64,000 bases of DNA from Engraulis encrasicolus. Its lineage: Eukaryota > Chordata > Actinopteri > Clupeiformes > Engraulidae. Location of the stretch: contig NC_085861.1 of NCBI RefSeq assembly GCF_034702125.1, positions 46,768,222 to 46,832,221 of the forward strand, read 5' to 3'. Each line of letters opens with the position of its first letter. Position 1 is the first letter of the stretch. A program made the translations under genes and the position numbers. Shown here piece by piece: positions 48,485 through 61,022 of this stretch. The notes under the pieces were generated by a model that saw only the letters and a program-made list of their open reading frames with translations, ran no database searches and had not been told where the DNA came from.

Positions 48485-49947
48485 CCTAGAGACAAAAAAG
48501 ACAGACAATAGTTCATAATGAATTAATTTATTTTCTTTCAATGATAAATGTCTTTCAGCTGGAGGAAGCCAAAGGTTGTTTAGTCTATACAAGGTGACCC
48601 AATAAAATGCATTCACACTTAAAATCTATGTAAAGTGGGTGTTAATTAAAATTCATCTTACCTTCAACAATCGTCATAAACAACAATGTGCAGATACTTT
48701 GACAGTCTGTTGTGCTCAGCATGCATGCTATGCTGTGCTATGTTACTGAGATGGTACTTGGAAGAGATCACTGAATCGTGATGAAGACTTTGGTGGGCAT
48801 AGCAACTCTCACAACAATCACTGCAAGGATGACCCTGAGCAGGTTTCCCTCCAACACGACACCCCCGCAAAAAAACTTTGACCAACCAAACCAATCAAAG
48901 GAGCTTGTTCAGCTGTGGAGGTCTGGAGCTTAACCCCATGGCCATATAGGCCTACGCCTCAGAAGGAGATGTGATTGGTTGGACCCCATGCGTCTCTATT
49001 CTGCACATTTTCCATCTGGCTGCCTCTACTGGTGACTTATTATACACTTTACTGCCCTACTGCCCTCATCTGATACCATGGACATCTTACCCAGGACTTT
49101 TTACTACAATACTGTGCACTTGCTGTACCATGAACACTTTACAGCATTACAGCACTCTTATTATAGACACTTAATTAATCCTACATTGTGATCTTCTAGA
49201 CCATCCTGATTGTATTGCATTATAGTACCTTTAAACTCCTTTGCTCTGTTTTTTTTATTATTATTATTTTAAATGACTAATGGGTTACTGTGTTATTAAA
49301 AAAATGCATTATTGTATTAGTAGGCAAGGCTACTATTTCTATTAAGCAGTGAATGTGATTGGACGGAAAATATTGTATAGCCAGTCAGTGTCTTAAATTG
49401 GTCATGGAAATGTTGTATTGTAAAAATGTATCGTTGCAGGCTCTTTTTTCAGGGTACCTTAACTTTTATAGGCATACTTGAAAAAAGGTTGCAAACTATT
49501 TCTTTCTTACCTTGTTGTTCTTGGTTTCCCTTTGTGAGATATCTCTTTGAAGGCTTACCCATGTGCATTGCTCAGCATTAAAATTGCCTGACCTTTTTAT
49601 ATAGTTTTTCACATGAGGTCATTTTTTTAAGTTTACGTTTGTGAATTTGATGAAATACAAATGCTGTATTTTGTTAGACCCTTCATATTGGGGGAAAAAT
49701 GGTTGGTAATTTCTGTCTTACCTTCTCATTTTCTCGGTTGGTCTTAGCAAGTGAGACGTCTTTGAGGGTATAGCCTACTAATGTTCAGCCTTAAAACATT
49801 CAGACCTATTTATGTAGGTGGTGTCATGGTGTGCATGTTTTTATCAGCTCCAGGTCATAAACATGAACTCAAGGAAGAGCAGTAAGGGTGCAATAAGGAA
49901 AAATGAAAATCATGCACAGGCATTCATGCCTCCATACATGTGCAGAC

Positions 49948-50105
<158 letters not shown>

Positions 50106-50772
50106 TTTGTAAATGTGTTAACTACAACATTTTCGGACCATTTCCCAGAATTCCTTCACCTGAATGTTCAACCATGGTCATGGGGCTCATAGATTACACA
50201 TGTAACCTTGTTTCCCTATCCCTGCAACCCATTGTATTAAAAAGAAGCAAACAAACGGGAAATAAGGAAAAGGTGTGTAAAGAAGAAGTGGAAGTAATAT
50301 GATAGAGTATGTTCAGGTAAATTGGGCCATCAGGTAAATTTGGCCGGATAAGCATTGGGTGTCTCGTTTCTTTTAATTCTATAGACCACCAATTACCTCA
50401 AATGTACTGAAATTGTAGCAACATTACTACTCTATCTGTTTAAAGTCATACACTCAGAATGGCGGACAAGACCCTGGACCCTTTGCATGTGCTGCAGGAA
50501 TATTAGCTCCTCCCTTCTGAGAGACGTTTCTGAATGCCTTGCTGTCGAAAAATGTAATATAAACACTCTTTTCTCCCTCATTCTATAGCATAGCAAAAGG
50601 GGAGAACAGTGACAATTTTAGTAAATTAATTTTAGTAACTTAATTAGTAACTAATTAACTTTTTCATGAACTTTTAGTAACTTCTTTTTAGTAACTTAAC
50701 TTTGTAACTTAATTAGTAACGTTTTTTATTTTTTATTGGACTCTGCTGCCCTAACAGCTTATGGACCTAGAC

Positions 50773-50972
50773 CAGTGTTTCCCAACCAGGGGTACGTGTA
50801 CCACTAGGGGTACGCGAGCACACCTCAGGGGGTACGTGGGAAAATATTATTTTGAAGAGGGGACAACTGATTGGGGATTAAGACATAGATACTTAGCATT
50901 GGTTAGGGGGTACTCATGGTACAACAAAACAGTTTAGGGGGTACGCGAGACAAAAAAAGGTTGGGAAACATT
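50773..50972. mobile_element. hAT-type MITE in the F/G spacer
   Basis: Ends CAGTGTTTCCCAACC and GGTTGGGAAACATTG are inverted repeats, a widespread hAT terminal type. The related spacer at about 39650-39690 runs from TTATGGACCTAGAC to TTGTGTTTTGTG without it, so it is an insertion specific to this copy, with a small local rearrangement. No clean 8-bp duplication is seen. Confidence 0.7.
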
Positions 50973-52673
50973 GTGTTTTGTGTGTCTTTAATGTGTGTTT
51001 ATATGTGGATTGTGGAGAAGTGTCATGCAAGACAAATTTCTGTGCAAACAGACAATAAACGTTTATCTTATCTTATCTTGTTACATACTTATACATCTAC
51101 TTCATACACCACGAAGGGAAAACCACACAAAGGCAAAACTACTTGAAGATTTTATTATTGAGGTTTTATTGCCGTCAGTAAAGATTACATCTTCCTATAG
51201 GGACTGGTGCACATGATTTCTAAAACTCCCATCTTGGTGGATCAAAACATAGTCAGACAAATAACTGTGTAGTTATGGCAAACAGAAAAAAAGATTCATG
51301 ACTAAATTCACCTGTAAATATCCATTTCAAGCAGAGATATGATTTTAAGGTGAAGTATTTCTCCTTAAGTTTAAATAATTAGGCTACATGCAGATTCATC
51401 GTGGCCTTCTCTTTTCGACACACACACAGGAGCACACACGTGCACACACACACATACAGGCTATGATAATCCCTTGTGGTGCTAAATTGTGTCAAGAGGT
51501 GCGCCAATTTTTGTGAATTGAAGATCTGAGCAATTTAGTGGACTATATTTTGTGCAATTACCATGCAAAGATAGATTGCGCCACATATAAAAAGTAGAGT
51601 AGAGTGTGACTGAGTCAGCAGGGCCCAATATATAGGGCAGTGTTGGGAAAGTTCCTTTTGTACGTGAACTAGTTCAAGTTCAAGTTCACAGCTCTCAGAA
51701 TGAACTAGTTCGTTCATAGTTCATAATTTTTTCAAAATGAACTAGGTCATTCATAGTTCACAAAATAAATGAACTAGTTCATTTCAGTTCACCCCCCCCC
51801 CCCCAAAAAAAATCTAAATTCATTGACACAGCCCATATAAATGCTCCACAGATAGCCATTATTTAATGGGTTAATTAGTGTTAACAAGGACATTTCTGGA
51901 TATAACTGTATTTTAGTTGTGCATTACAGCAGCGGTTTATTATTATTAGTAGAGAGTATAGTCTTTAACTTTGTTTTCTGCAGTGTTGGGAAAGTTAATT
52001 TTCTACTAGTTCATAGTTCAGTTCACAGCTCACCCCCCATGTTGAAAAAAAGTGTAGGCCTAATTGACAAAGCCCATAGGCCTATTTAATTCGTTTTAGA
52101 TATTAGTCTACTGTATTTTAGTTTGCATTAAGAGTGGTTTATCAGTAGGCCTAGTAGTCCTTTACAGTGTTTGTTGTTTAGACACTGTGTGCTGAGCGAT
52201 TTCACTTCTTTTAGGTTACTGTATGGACTGCACTTAAAACGGGTGCATGGATTCTGTAACGTTTTCCTGCACTGTTGTTCTCTGTCTCCTGCGCAAAATT
52301 TGTCATCCTGCAACATGCCAGTAGGCCTATACAGATTTCTCTTGTTATTGGTGATGCTGCGGGCGGCGCATTTGAACTTCAATAGTGAAGCGAGAACACT
52401 CCACACTTATTCCAAACGCCCCGAAGACGGTCGCTAGAAGCGTTAAAGGGGTATGCCACTATTTTGGGGCTTAATACAGTTAAAATCGTTGCCTGGGGTT
52501 TATAAAGGTTGTAAAGTGTCTTATTTTTCATCTAAGCCGTTGCCTTGCTTTAAGACAAGTTAAAAGAGGGAGCATGTCGCTAAGCCAGTGAAAGTCAATG
52601 GATCCGTGTAGCATGCTACACGGATCCATTGACTTTCACAAGCTTAGAGACATATTCCCTCCTTTAAATTCCC

Positions 52674-53033
52674 TTAAAGGGACACTGTGTGAGATTTTTG
52701 GTTGTTTATTTCCAGAATCCATGCAGCCCATTCACTAATGTTACCTTTTTCATGAATACTTACCACCACCATCAAATTCTAAGTATTCATTATGACTGGA
52801 AAAATTGCACTTTTCATACATGAAAAGGGGGATCTTCTCCATGGTCCGCCATTTTGAATTTCCAGAAATAGCCATTTTTAGCTACAAAAATGACTGTACT
52901 TGGGCCATACTAGAAAATATTAGTTTATTACTTAGTAAACTTTCATGTGAAGATCAAATTTGGCAATAGGCAGCCCAGTTTCAATGAGCAGCATAGTTGC
53001 AGTACCTTTTTTGACCATTTCCTGCACAGTGTA
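52674..53033. mobile_element. TTAA (piggyBac-like) MITE, copy 2
   Basis: Very similar to 46990-47355 over its length. It starts TTAAAGGGACACTGTGTGAG; the right end stops at CACAGTGTA and has lost the final ACCTTTAA, running directly into the host arm (GGAACAACGC). Confidence 0.8.
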
Positions 53034-53092
53034 GGAACAACGCTTAACCTGAAAAATAAGACACTTTACCACCTTTACAAACCCCAGCCAAC

Positions 53093-53447
53093 CAGTGTTA
53101 ATTTCGTCAGCTTTTTTAAATTTAGTCTTAGTCTTAGTCACAATGACGAAAATCAATTTTAGTCTTAGTCAAATTTAGTCATTGCCTTCACAATTTAGTC
53201 TTAGTCTTCGTCTAAATGACGAAAATTAATTTTAGTCTTAGTCAAATTTTAGTCATTTTAGTCAACATTTCACATTTTCGTCATTTTAGTCAAATTATTA
53301 CACAAATTATTACTAGATAGCCTATTGCAGCAAATATTCACATTGTTACTAGCTTATTTTCCACCAAAACCCAAATCAGTCCTGTAAAAGTAATTTCAAC
53401 AGCATAGAGCAAAGGAGCATTAGACACACACACTTCCAGGTGCAGGT

Positions 53448-53514
<67 letters not shown>

Positions 53515-56177
53515 GCGCATTAGAAGCTGCTGCGTATTATTTGCTTTTGAATTTGATCACGTAGGCTACAAGCTCTTCTTCACCTGACCGCGTGACTCAT
53601 AGCCTGCAGATTGCAGGCAGTGGGAAGACCAGACATCCCAATGAAGTCCAAGAAGTTTCCCTGATATTTGATAGTGGCTCCCCGATGGCCGCGAGTCAGA
53701 TAAAATATTCCTGATTTTAGACTATGCAAGTTCGCGTTATTTCGATTGGCAATGCTCGTGCGTCATTCCTGGAATACTTCAAATAGATTACGCGCACTTC
53801 GTAGGACGCCCTGCAAAATTCCTGGGGAAAAGAAGGCAGTTGTTCTATGCAGACTGGACGACAGAAAGGACATTGACAAACAATGGTTGAACACTAATGC
53901 TGTTTTGTTTGTCGGGATGTTGAGGATCGATAAGCATATCCAAGTTTAAGCAATGAGTTTTTAGAACTCTGAATGTCTGGGAGACACTATTGTAATACGC
54001 ATCGCATGGAAGGAATGACGACTGCCTTGGTTTTTTTTTAGCGTTGCCCTCGACGGGAACAAGTTTCAATTCTCCGCACTTTAAACCCTGATCGCCCACA
54101 CATTGATTCTTATCAAAACTACAGTAGCCGTGCCTCTGTTTAGACTACTTAAACAACTTTTCCCCTGTAGCGCGCGCATCCCTTAAACGTCTCCCGGTGT
54201 CTGATGTAAATAAATGCATGAATCCGATCTTCATGGTTTGCTTGCATTCATACGGTTATACAACCAATATATGTAGCGCCCCCTACAGTACACCATGTAG
54301 CGTCAGCGCCCCCTACAGTAGACTACGCCACCCCTTGATTAACACCCTTAGAGCAAGAGGAACTCTGTCAGAAATCCACACAACAAGGTTGTTTAGAAAA
54401 GTATAAAAATACAAGCTTTTATTAAGTTATACAATTAAAAGACTCTTTGGAAGTGTTGCAGAAGGGGAAGAGGAAATAAACAAACAAATACATGGGGAGG
54501 GGGGAACCCTAAGTACCCGGCCGGCTACCAGCCAACTCAGCAGAACGGTGACAGACTAGGGCTCGGTCTCCATTACACACGTGACGGGAAACAAACCCCT
54601 TAAGGCAGACCACAAATAATTCAGAATATTCAAGCACTGCAAGCTTTTTTACACACGAGAGGGGAAACGACCCTTACGGTACAACACCGTCAGAGCATGT
54701 ACACTGCAACCTTAAGTTTACAATTAAACACACTTGATCACTCAGTGTTCACTATTTCACTCTGCTACTGGTGTCTGGTAACACGAGGAGACTGGATGCC
54801 CTAGGCCCGCCACCGCTAGTAGGCCTAGCCAATAGGGCCTGGTGCAGACCGGGAGTTGAAGGGGATTTGGAAGTGGGGACCAAACAAATAAGACAAACAA
54901 AAGGTAAACAAGAAAATAAATGAGTCCCCCTCAGCCTGTGGCCCACTATACACTTAGTCCCCTGTCCCTCTGGCCACCAGGACAGAGGGGGATAAACCAA
55001 AACAAAACTAACAGGGTGAGACTCAGCCAACCAACAGGCAGCAGCAGCAGCACATACACACTCACACAACTCATGCACTCAAAAGAACTTAAAAGAGAAC
55101 AGCAACTGAACTGTGCAGCATATGGATCTGTGGCTATCTTGTGTTACACACAGACACAAGCGTTGGGGTGGGTCCACAGGCAACCCCACTACAGTAGTAG
55201 TAGTCTACTCAGACCGGCACTTGATGCACATCATACGGATGCCTAGGCAGTCGTGCCTACATAAACAGTCGCACGCTCAGTCAGACGCTGTACCAAGGCA
55301 GCAGATAACGCTGCGATCACAAGGCAAGAGGCTCCCGGCATTTCCCCCTTAGGGTGAAACACACGCCAACCAAACGCCGCCAGCCACACAGCTCCCAGCT
55401 AACACCGGAGGAATGCTACCTGCCTAAGGACCCCAGGTGCCCATATAGATGCCAGCGCCTAATGAACCAATCACGTTTGCGCTAAGGCCAACGCATACAC
55501 AGGAGGGGGTTGGAAGACAACCATTCAAAAGGGAAAATGAATTACAGAACTACTCTGCCTTCAGTCCTACACGCTACATATAGCAAACATTACAAAAGAA
55601 CAGACAACGGACGTCGTCGTATGCGTAAGTGGAAAGGAGAAGAGAGGAAGCTCGAGGAGGTTTAAAATGACAGGAAGATTGGCGCGAGTGACGGTAGCAC
55701 TATTATCATGACTGCACAAACACACACGTCTTCGTTATGGACAAAAGGGTTGTTGAACATGTTTCAAAATTAACACTTGCCTCAACGTCGGCTCTTTCTT
55801 TTTCTCTTTCTGGGAAACATTTTAGGACCAAAACTCAACTGAACAGGACTCACTGAACTAGGCTACTACCTACTGATTGAGCCGCACCAGCGCCAGGCAG
55901 AGACAAACAGGGCAACAGTGTGTAATCTTCTATGAAGTTCAAGAAACAATAACAATTACAAATTAATTTTAAACAATTACATTTTTAATGTCCATTCGTC
56001 CATGGCTTGTAAATTTCGTCTCGTCTTAGTCTCCTTAACGAAAATCAATTTTTATTTTCGTCATATTTTTATGTTCTGGAAGCAATTTTTGTGCGTCATC
56101 GTCTCGTCATCGTCATGGGAAAATGGGGCGTTGACGAAATATTTTCGTCATCGTCCTGGTTGACGAAATTAACACTG
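53093..56177. mobile_element. 3085-bp hAT-like element, innermost level of the nest
   Basis: CAGTGTTAATTTCGTCA and its perfect inverse lie at the two ends, with an 8-bp target duplication CAGCCAAC (53085-53092 and 56178-56185). Subterminal TTTAGTCTTAGTC and ACGAAAATCAATTTT motifs cluster near both ends. The interior includes a CT microsatellite and a GC-richer stretch at about 54520-55500 with duplicated GCGCCCCCTACAGTA. No frame longer than ~108 codons is seen, so it is non-autonomous or carries captured non-coding DNA. Confidence 0.85.
53452..53508. repeat. (CT)n microsatellite
   Basis: CT/TC run inside the innermost hAT-like element; the Arg-Glu frame on the minus strand is an artefact. 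Confidence 0.92.
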
Positions 56178-56711
56178 CAGCCAACAATGTTAACTGTATT
56201 AAGCCCCAAAATAGTGGCATACCCCTTTAATCTAAAAAGTCACCGGGAAGTCAGAAAACTCGCACATTGCTGGCTGGTTGCTGGCCGCTCTGATTTTAAG
56301 TAGCTATGCCTGCTGTTTGCTTGGTCCCGCCTCTTTGCACGAGACGGAAGGCAGTTTGAGAGAATGGTGTCTGACGCTGTTAGAGAGAATGGATAAGACA
56401 TAATACTAGACTCTCTGACACACGTGTTTAGGAATATGAATGAGATCTGGTAACTACAGAATGAACGGAATGATGAACTAATGAACGTGTCGTTCATGGG
56501 CTCCAGAATGAATGCGTTCATAGTTCATTCATCATCTTGTAAATATTGTACGTTCAGTTCACGTTCGCTCAAAATATGAACCCTTTTATGAACTTCCGTT
56601 CATTGAACGCGTTCGGGTACAACAGTGATATAGGGGGTCCACACACAGTCCTGGGAGCTGAGTGTACATATAGGGTCCACAATTTGCTGCTACGCCCCTC
56701 ATTACGGCTGC

Positions 56712-56717
56712 TTTATT
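56712..56717 (-). other. AATAAA signal of lectin G
   Basis: TTTATT on the plus strand, i.e. AATAAA on the minus strand, 35 bases after the stop of G and in the same GTTGAATAAAGCAGCC context as in D. Confidence 0.6.
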
Positions 56718-56986
56718 CAACATAATGGATGATGTGTTGTTTTGAAGAGCTTCAGTCCAGTGGTGATCCGTACACCTCTACTTCACAGAGAGTGAGATAC
56801 TCTGCACGTCCAGGTATCACTACTGTCACATAGCGTCCCTCCATGCCGTTGCACTGAAACGTCTCGGAAAACCCTGCAGGAATCGAGGATATTACAGCAC
56901 ACCTGAAAAGATGAGAAGGTTAAAAAGACAATATTTGCTGTACATAGTCCAAGTTATGACCCCATAAGGTTACACTTTATTTTAAT

Positions 56987-57212
56987 GGTTCACTATTTGA
57001 GTGGATCTACCACATTAGGTACAGAGTAACCAGTGTAGCAATATTTAATACCAGTGTAACACCATGTACCAATTTCGTACTTTTGTACATTTAAGGTTAA
57101 GGTTAGGGTTGGTACATGGTATTACACTGGCATTACACTACATGGTATTAAATGTTGTTACACTGCTTATTACACTGTACCTAATGTGGCAGATCCACTG
57201 TAATAGTGAACC
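56987..57212. mobile_element. Palindromic MITE in intron 4 of lectin G
   Basis: Inverted counterpart of 35961-36201: GGTTCACTATTTGAGTGGAT at the left, ATCCACTGTAATAGTGAACC at the right, with GGTTAAGGTTAGGGTT in the centre. The shared intron position in D and G shows that it was duplicated with the gene. Confidence 0.7.
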
Positions 57213-58062
57213 ATAGTCATTATATTCCAAATCTGTGCGTAAATTATGGCATAATGTAGCCTAGCAAATACACAAACCCACCTAGAGACAAACAACTATT
57301 TCTGTCTGTTGAGTTGGTCTAGTACTGCACCGTTGGAGGTGAGACACAAAAGGACAGCAAACCTGTCCTCCAATCTCAACACAATGTTTTTTAACCCCTG
57401 CTTGAGTCGATGGAGCAGGTTTGTCACTGCTGGAACAGGTTACTAATATTTGCTCTCTAATTGGTTGTGGCAGAAAATTTGAACAACAACGTTTGAACCC
57501 ACAGCCTCTAGTTTTCTGAACTATGCAGTGCAAGACTAAACTCGTCATATTACTGCTATATAGTCTGACTGGCCAGGCTAGGCATGCTGTGCAGCTATCA
57601 AAACATTATATGGATGGATATCCCTGTGGATTAATTGTTCGTGAATTCTATTTGTCAAAACTGACTCCACAGGGGGTGGCACCAGGGCCGATAGTGAGCA
57701 GCATTTTGTTGTTTGTTTTTTTAAACTGAATTCACATTAAGAATGATATGTGTGAAGTCCCATTCATCATTTATCCATCGGCGGAGCAGTCTTTTACCTG
57801 GGATTATTGATGCCATTGTTGTCCAAAGAATTGCCAAGCCGGATTTCAGCTCCATTCAGCCGACTGGGGACACTAGCCACAGTGTTGGAGATGATCACTG
57901 AGAAGACTTTGTGTGTCTGGAGCAGGTCCACCCTCCACCAAGGGTTAAGGTCAGCCTCCGTGCTACTACAGGACCCATGACCCCATATTCCATCTCGATT
58001 CCCATCAATAGCGTTGTAAGCAAAGCCGTGTAGGTGAAGGTGTGACTGAGTGGCTTTCCCTC

Positions 58063-59057
58063 TTAAAGGGGTAGTCCGGTGTGAAATGGTTTACGTTGTG
58101 TCAATATGTGATGCTGAGCGCTGACGTTTGCCTCATACCTCGCATCCAAAGGTCCCCTGCATTCCGAAATCCGAGTGGTAGGCGGACCCCGCGAGCTAGG
58201 TGAAATGCAGCTTCTGTTGGGAGGTCGCGGCACCTGGGCTAGCCATGGGGCTAAATCTTTACTTTACACCCATTTACGAGGCTCAAAGTTGCAAAAATGT
58301 TGATCCCGTAGTGTCGGGTGGTTGTTGACATGTAAATCCAGGCACTGAGAAGTTTGATAGTGCACCGTTGTTTTAACTACAATTACGTTTTTGAAGGCTG
58401 CGCCTCGGAGGACTCTGCCGGGCGCCGCCATCTTTTTTTCTAGTCGCGATACGTCAATAGGTCATGTGATACATCACGTGGTTATTGGACTGCAGTCGGA
58501 GACCGTCTAAAACTGACTTCAGCTTCAGCGACAAAATATTACAGTACTTATAGGTTTGGTTTGTTTTTTTTATATATACAATGGGTGTTTTGTCGCTGAA
58601 GCTGAAGTTTTAGACGGTCTCCGACTGCAGTCCAATAACCACGTGATGTATCACATGACCTATTGACGTATCGCGACTAGAAAAAAAGATGGCGGCGCCC
58701 GGCAGAGTCCTCCGAGGCGCAGCCTTCAAAAACGTAATTGTAGTTAAAACAACGGTGCACTATCAAACTTCTCAGTGCCTGGATTTACATGTCAACAACC
58801 ACCCGACACTACGGGATCAACATTTTTGCAACTTTGAGCCTCGTAAATGGGTGTAAAGTAAAGATTTAGCCCCATGGCTAGCCCAGGTGCCGCGACCTCC
58901 CAACAGAAGCTGCATTTCACCTAGCTCGCGGGGTCCGCCTACCACTCGGATTTCGGAATGCAGGGGACCTTTGGATGCGAGGTATGAGGCAAACGTCAGC
59001 GCTCAGCATCACATATTGACACAACGTAAACCATTTCACACCGGACTACCCCTTTAA
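58063..59057. mobile_element. 987-bp near-perfect palindrome inserted at TTAA in lectin G exon 4
   Basis: TTAA at 58063-58066 and 59054-59057 flank an insert that starts AGGGGTAGTCCGGTGTGAAA and ends with its inverse. The two arms, about 58067-58537 and 58588-59053, are almost identical; the clearest difference is a 4-nt one near the loop. The loop is ~50 nt and AT-rich. The arms are CpG-rich and each carries AAGATGGCGGC (58686-58696 on plus, and its inverse in the left arm), a YY1-type site. There is no coding frame. Terminal type and TTAA target fit a piggyBac-like non-autonomous element. Confidence 0.9.
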
Positions 59058-59071
59058 CGCCACATTCTCAC

Positions 59072-60473
59072 CTGCAGTGAAGACAAATACAGGGGCGCCG
59101 CCAGGAATTTTGGGCCCTATGAAAGATTATAATTTTGGAACTAACCCCCCCCCCCTGCCCCCAATTCCAATATAATTTTCACTAACAATTAAAATTGCGC
59201 AGATAGCTTAGGCCTACTCAACGTTTTCCTTTTCCTTTCTTTGCGCCTACTCTAGTATTGCCGCCTGGGTCCGCGACGCAATTCCATTGCACTCACAGAG
59301 CATATTGGTGGTCGGTGTCAGTCAGGTAACCATAGGCTGTGCAATGCGCAGATCATCCAAAATGCTTTAGTGATGGCCCGGCAATATCTAACCTGCAGCT
59401 GTCTCGTCAAATCACGGTTCATTTTCTGCATCCAAGTTTTCCGTCGGACTTAAACCGAACGTGACCAGATTGACGGGTTTGAAATGGTGAAAAGGTCAAA
59501 CAGACATGAACAACATTGTAGCCTAATGAAGTAGTGCCCCGTCACGTCAGCATGAGAGAGGTGATTTTACATTTGGCGACGACATTCTGTCTTTAAAACT
59601 GGCGCATTGGCCACTTCCCCTATTGCAGGCTATTACCTGATCTACACTGTCGCTACCACAAAAAAAGGTAGCACAACTTAATGCTATTACTAGCCTATAT
59701 ATCTAGTAAATAGTAGGTTGAAAACGGGGTATTATTGGTGCACTGCTTTTTTTGCGAAGCAGAGTAATCTGCTTCAGTGTAGCTCATTGTACGTTGATCC
59801 CTCCCTCAGTTTTAGTAGGCTACAAGTGGAAAGAGTCAGCCAATTGCGCGTTGCACGTAGCATTGGGCATTTGATAACAACACAAGCGTGATCCCTAAAC
59901 ATGACCGCCAGTCGAGGGTGTTTTGTTTTTATTATTCTGTCCTGCATTCACCGTCTCAATTCCGCCCCTAACTTATAAGTGATGACTGTTAATTATTTCT
60001 GCGCTAGCCTATTCAAGTCAGGAACGGATATCCTCAGGATACGGACTAACAGGTTGATGACAGGTTTTTTTTATTGTTGCTTGTGGACATTTCATCCTTT
60101 CAATGCGCCACGACCATGGCCACGCCACGACATGTCACAAAAGGCTGTGCAGTGAGTCCCGTGCACTGCACTGCACTGCTGTAACCCACCCCCTCCCCCA
60201 CAGACAAACATTCATGTTCTGAAAAGTTCAACACGTTCTGAACATTTTAGCCGCTTTGCATTAAGTTTTCGAGCAGACACTTGTCCACGGTGACGCAACA
60301 TCGAAAGAGAAAAGCAGAGACTGTTCACAAATAACTGAATAAAGATTTCATTAAAAAAAAACACAGCATTTGTATGAAAATGTGCTGGGTGACCACACTG
60401 CCTATCCAGATGCACGTATAGCAACAATGAGAAAGAGAGGGAGAGACGGAGAGAGAGAGCGATTAGCGGCGTA

Positions 60474-60517
<44 letters not shown>

Positions 60518-61022
60518 GGGTAAGATTTGAAGTGAAAAAAACGGTCCGGGGGGATGGGTGGTGATGGCACGCTTGATGTAGGCTATTTTTTCCCCACCCC
60601 TGCACGCACGCGGACACACGGGGTCGGGACATTCACCACCACAATACCATGAGCAAATGACTGAGTGCGGCTAAATATGCCTGTTGCATAGCGTAGCCTA
60701 ATTATTCACACATCACGTCAAGTCACAAATTAGTAGTCTCTTGCAGTTGACCTATGCCAAATTAACGTCCTCCCTGTAAGGCTGCACTAATTCAAACAGG
60801 TAGAGAAGTCGGCTTAGCCTATAGCCAAAGTCTATAAACTGTAGCCTATTTTTGTAATTTCCAATTACCTAGGCTATGTTTACGATAACGATTTGTTGCG
60901 CTACGACGGTGCTCAAGACAAGTTGGATCATAGTCATCTCAAGTGCTCCCATTAAAAAACGGCTGGGGTGTTACACCGGGAAGACCGCCGTCTTCTCTTT
61001 GCTGCCTAAATTGTAACAGTTT
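59072..61022. other. Spacer upstream of lectin G, no exon found
   Basis: No lectin exon or other gene is recognised on either strand. It includes a C-rich run at about 59145-59160 and a GT microsatellite at 60474-60515. A segment at about 60640-60780 recurs in the same orientation near 63010-63160. Confidence 0.45.
60474..60515. repeat. (GT)21 microsatellite
   Basis: GT run preceded by GA-rich sequence (about 60430-60462). Confidence 0.93.

Larger units (their letters stand above)
52443..56230. mobile_element. Palindromic TTAA (piggyBac-like) element, second level of the nest
   Basis: TTAAAGGGGTATGCCACTAT at the left, and its reverse complement at the right, form a perfect ~41-bp terminal inverted repeat closing on TTAA. 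The homologous arms continue inward and meet at a perfect palindrome of about 50 bp (about 52589-52638, centre AGCATGCT), so the original element was one long hairpin. It was later split by a TTAA MITE (52674) and a hAT-like element (53093). Confidence 0.85.
51638..56627. mobile_element. Outer hAT-like element of a three-deep nest
   Basis: Starts CAGTGTTGGGAAAGTTCC and ends with the inverse of CACTGTTGTACCCGAACG. It is flanked by perfect 8-bp direct repeats ATATAGGG (51630-51637 and 56628-56635). Both ends carry many GAACTAGTTC / GTTCATAGTTCA motifs. The flanking DNA (GGGCCCAATATATAGGG and GGTCCACACACAGTCC) is continuous in the homologous spacer after locus D. All of 52443-56230 is a later insertion into it. 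Confidence 0.85.
56752..59071 (-). pseudogene. Lectin G: last two exons, exon 4 split by a palindromic transposon
   Basis: Exon 5 (56902-56752) is open and ends [13 protein letters not shown]. Exon 4 comprises 59071-59058 and 58066-57798, which total 283 nt, the same as lectin A exon 4, once the 991 bp between them is set aside. The domain-2 reading includes [15 protein letters not shown] (Ser for His) and [16 protein letters not shown], so the fucose residues are not conserved. The upstream exons 1-3 are not found up to 64000 and either lie beyond the window or are lost. The insertion blocks any normal reading of this exon. Confidence 0.85.

Noticed and set aside
54752..55246. Two ~108-residue frames inside the innermost hAT-like element
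   Set aside because: Overlapping opposite-strand frames with no transposase or BED-finger motif; likely chance in GC-richer DNA.
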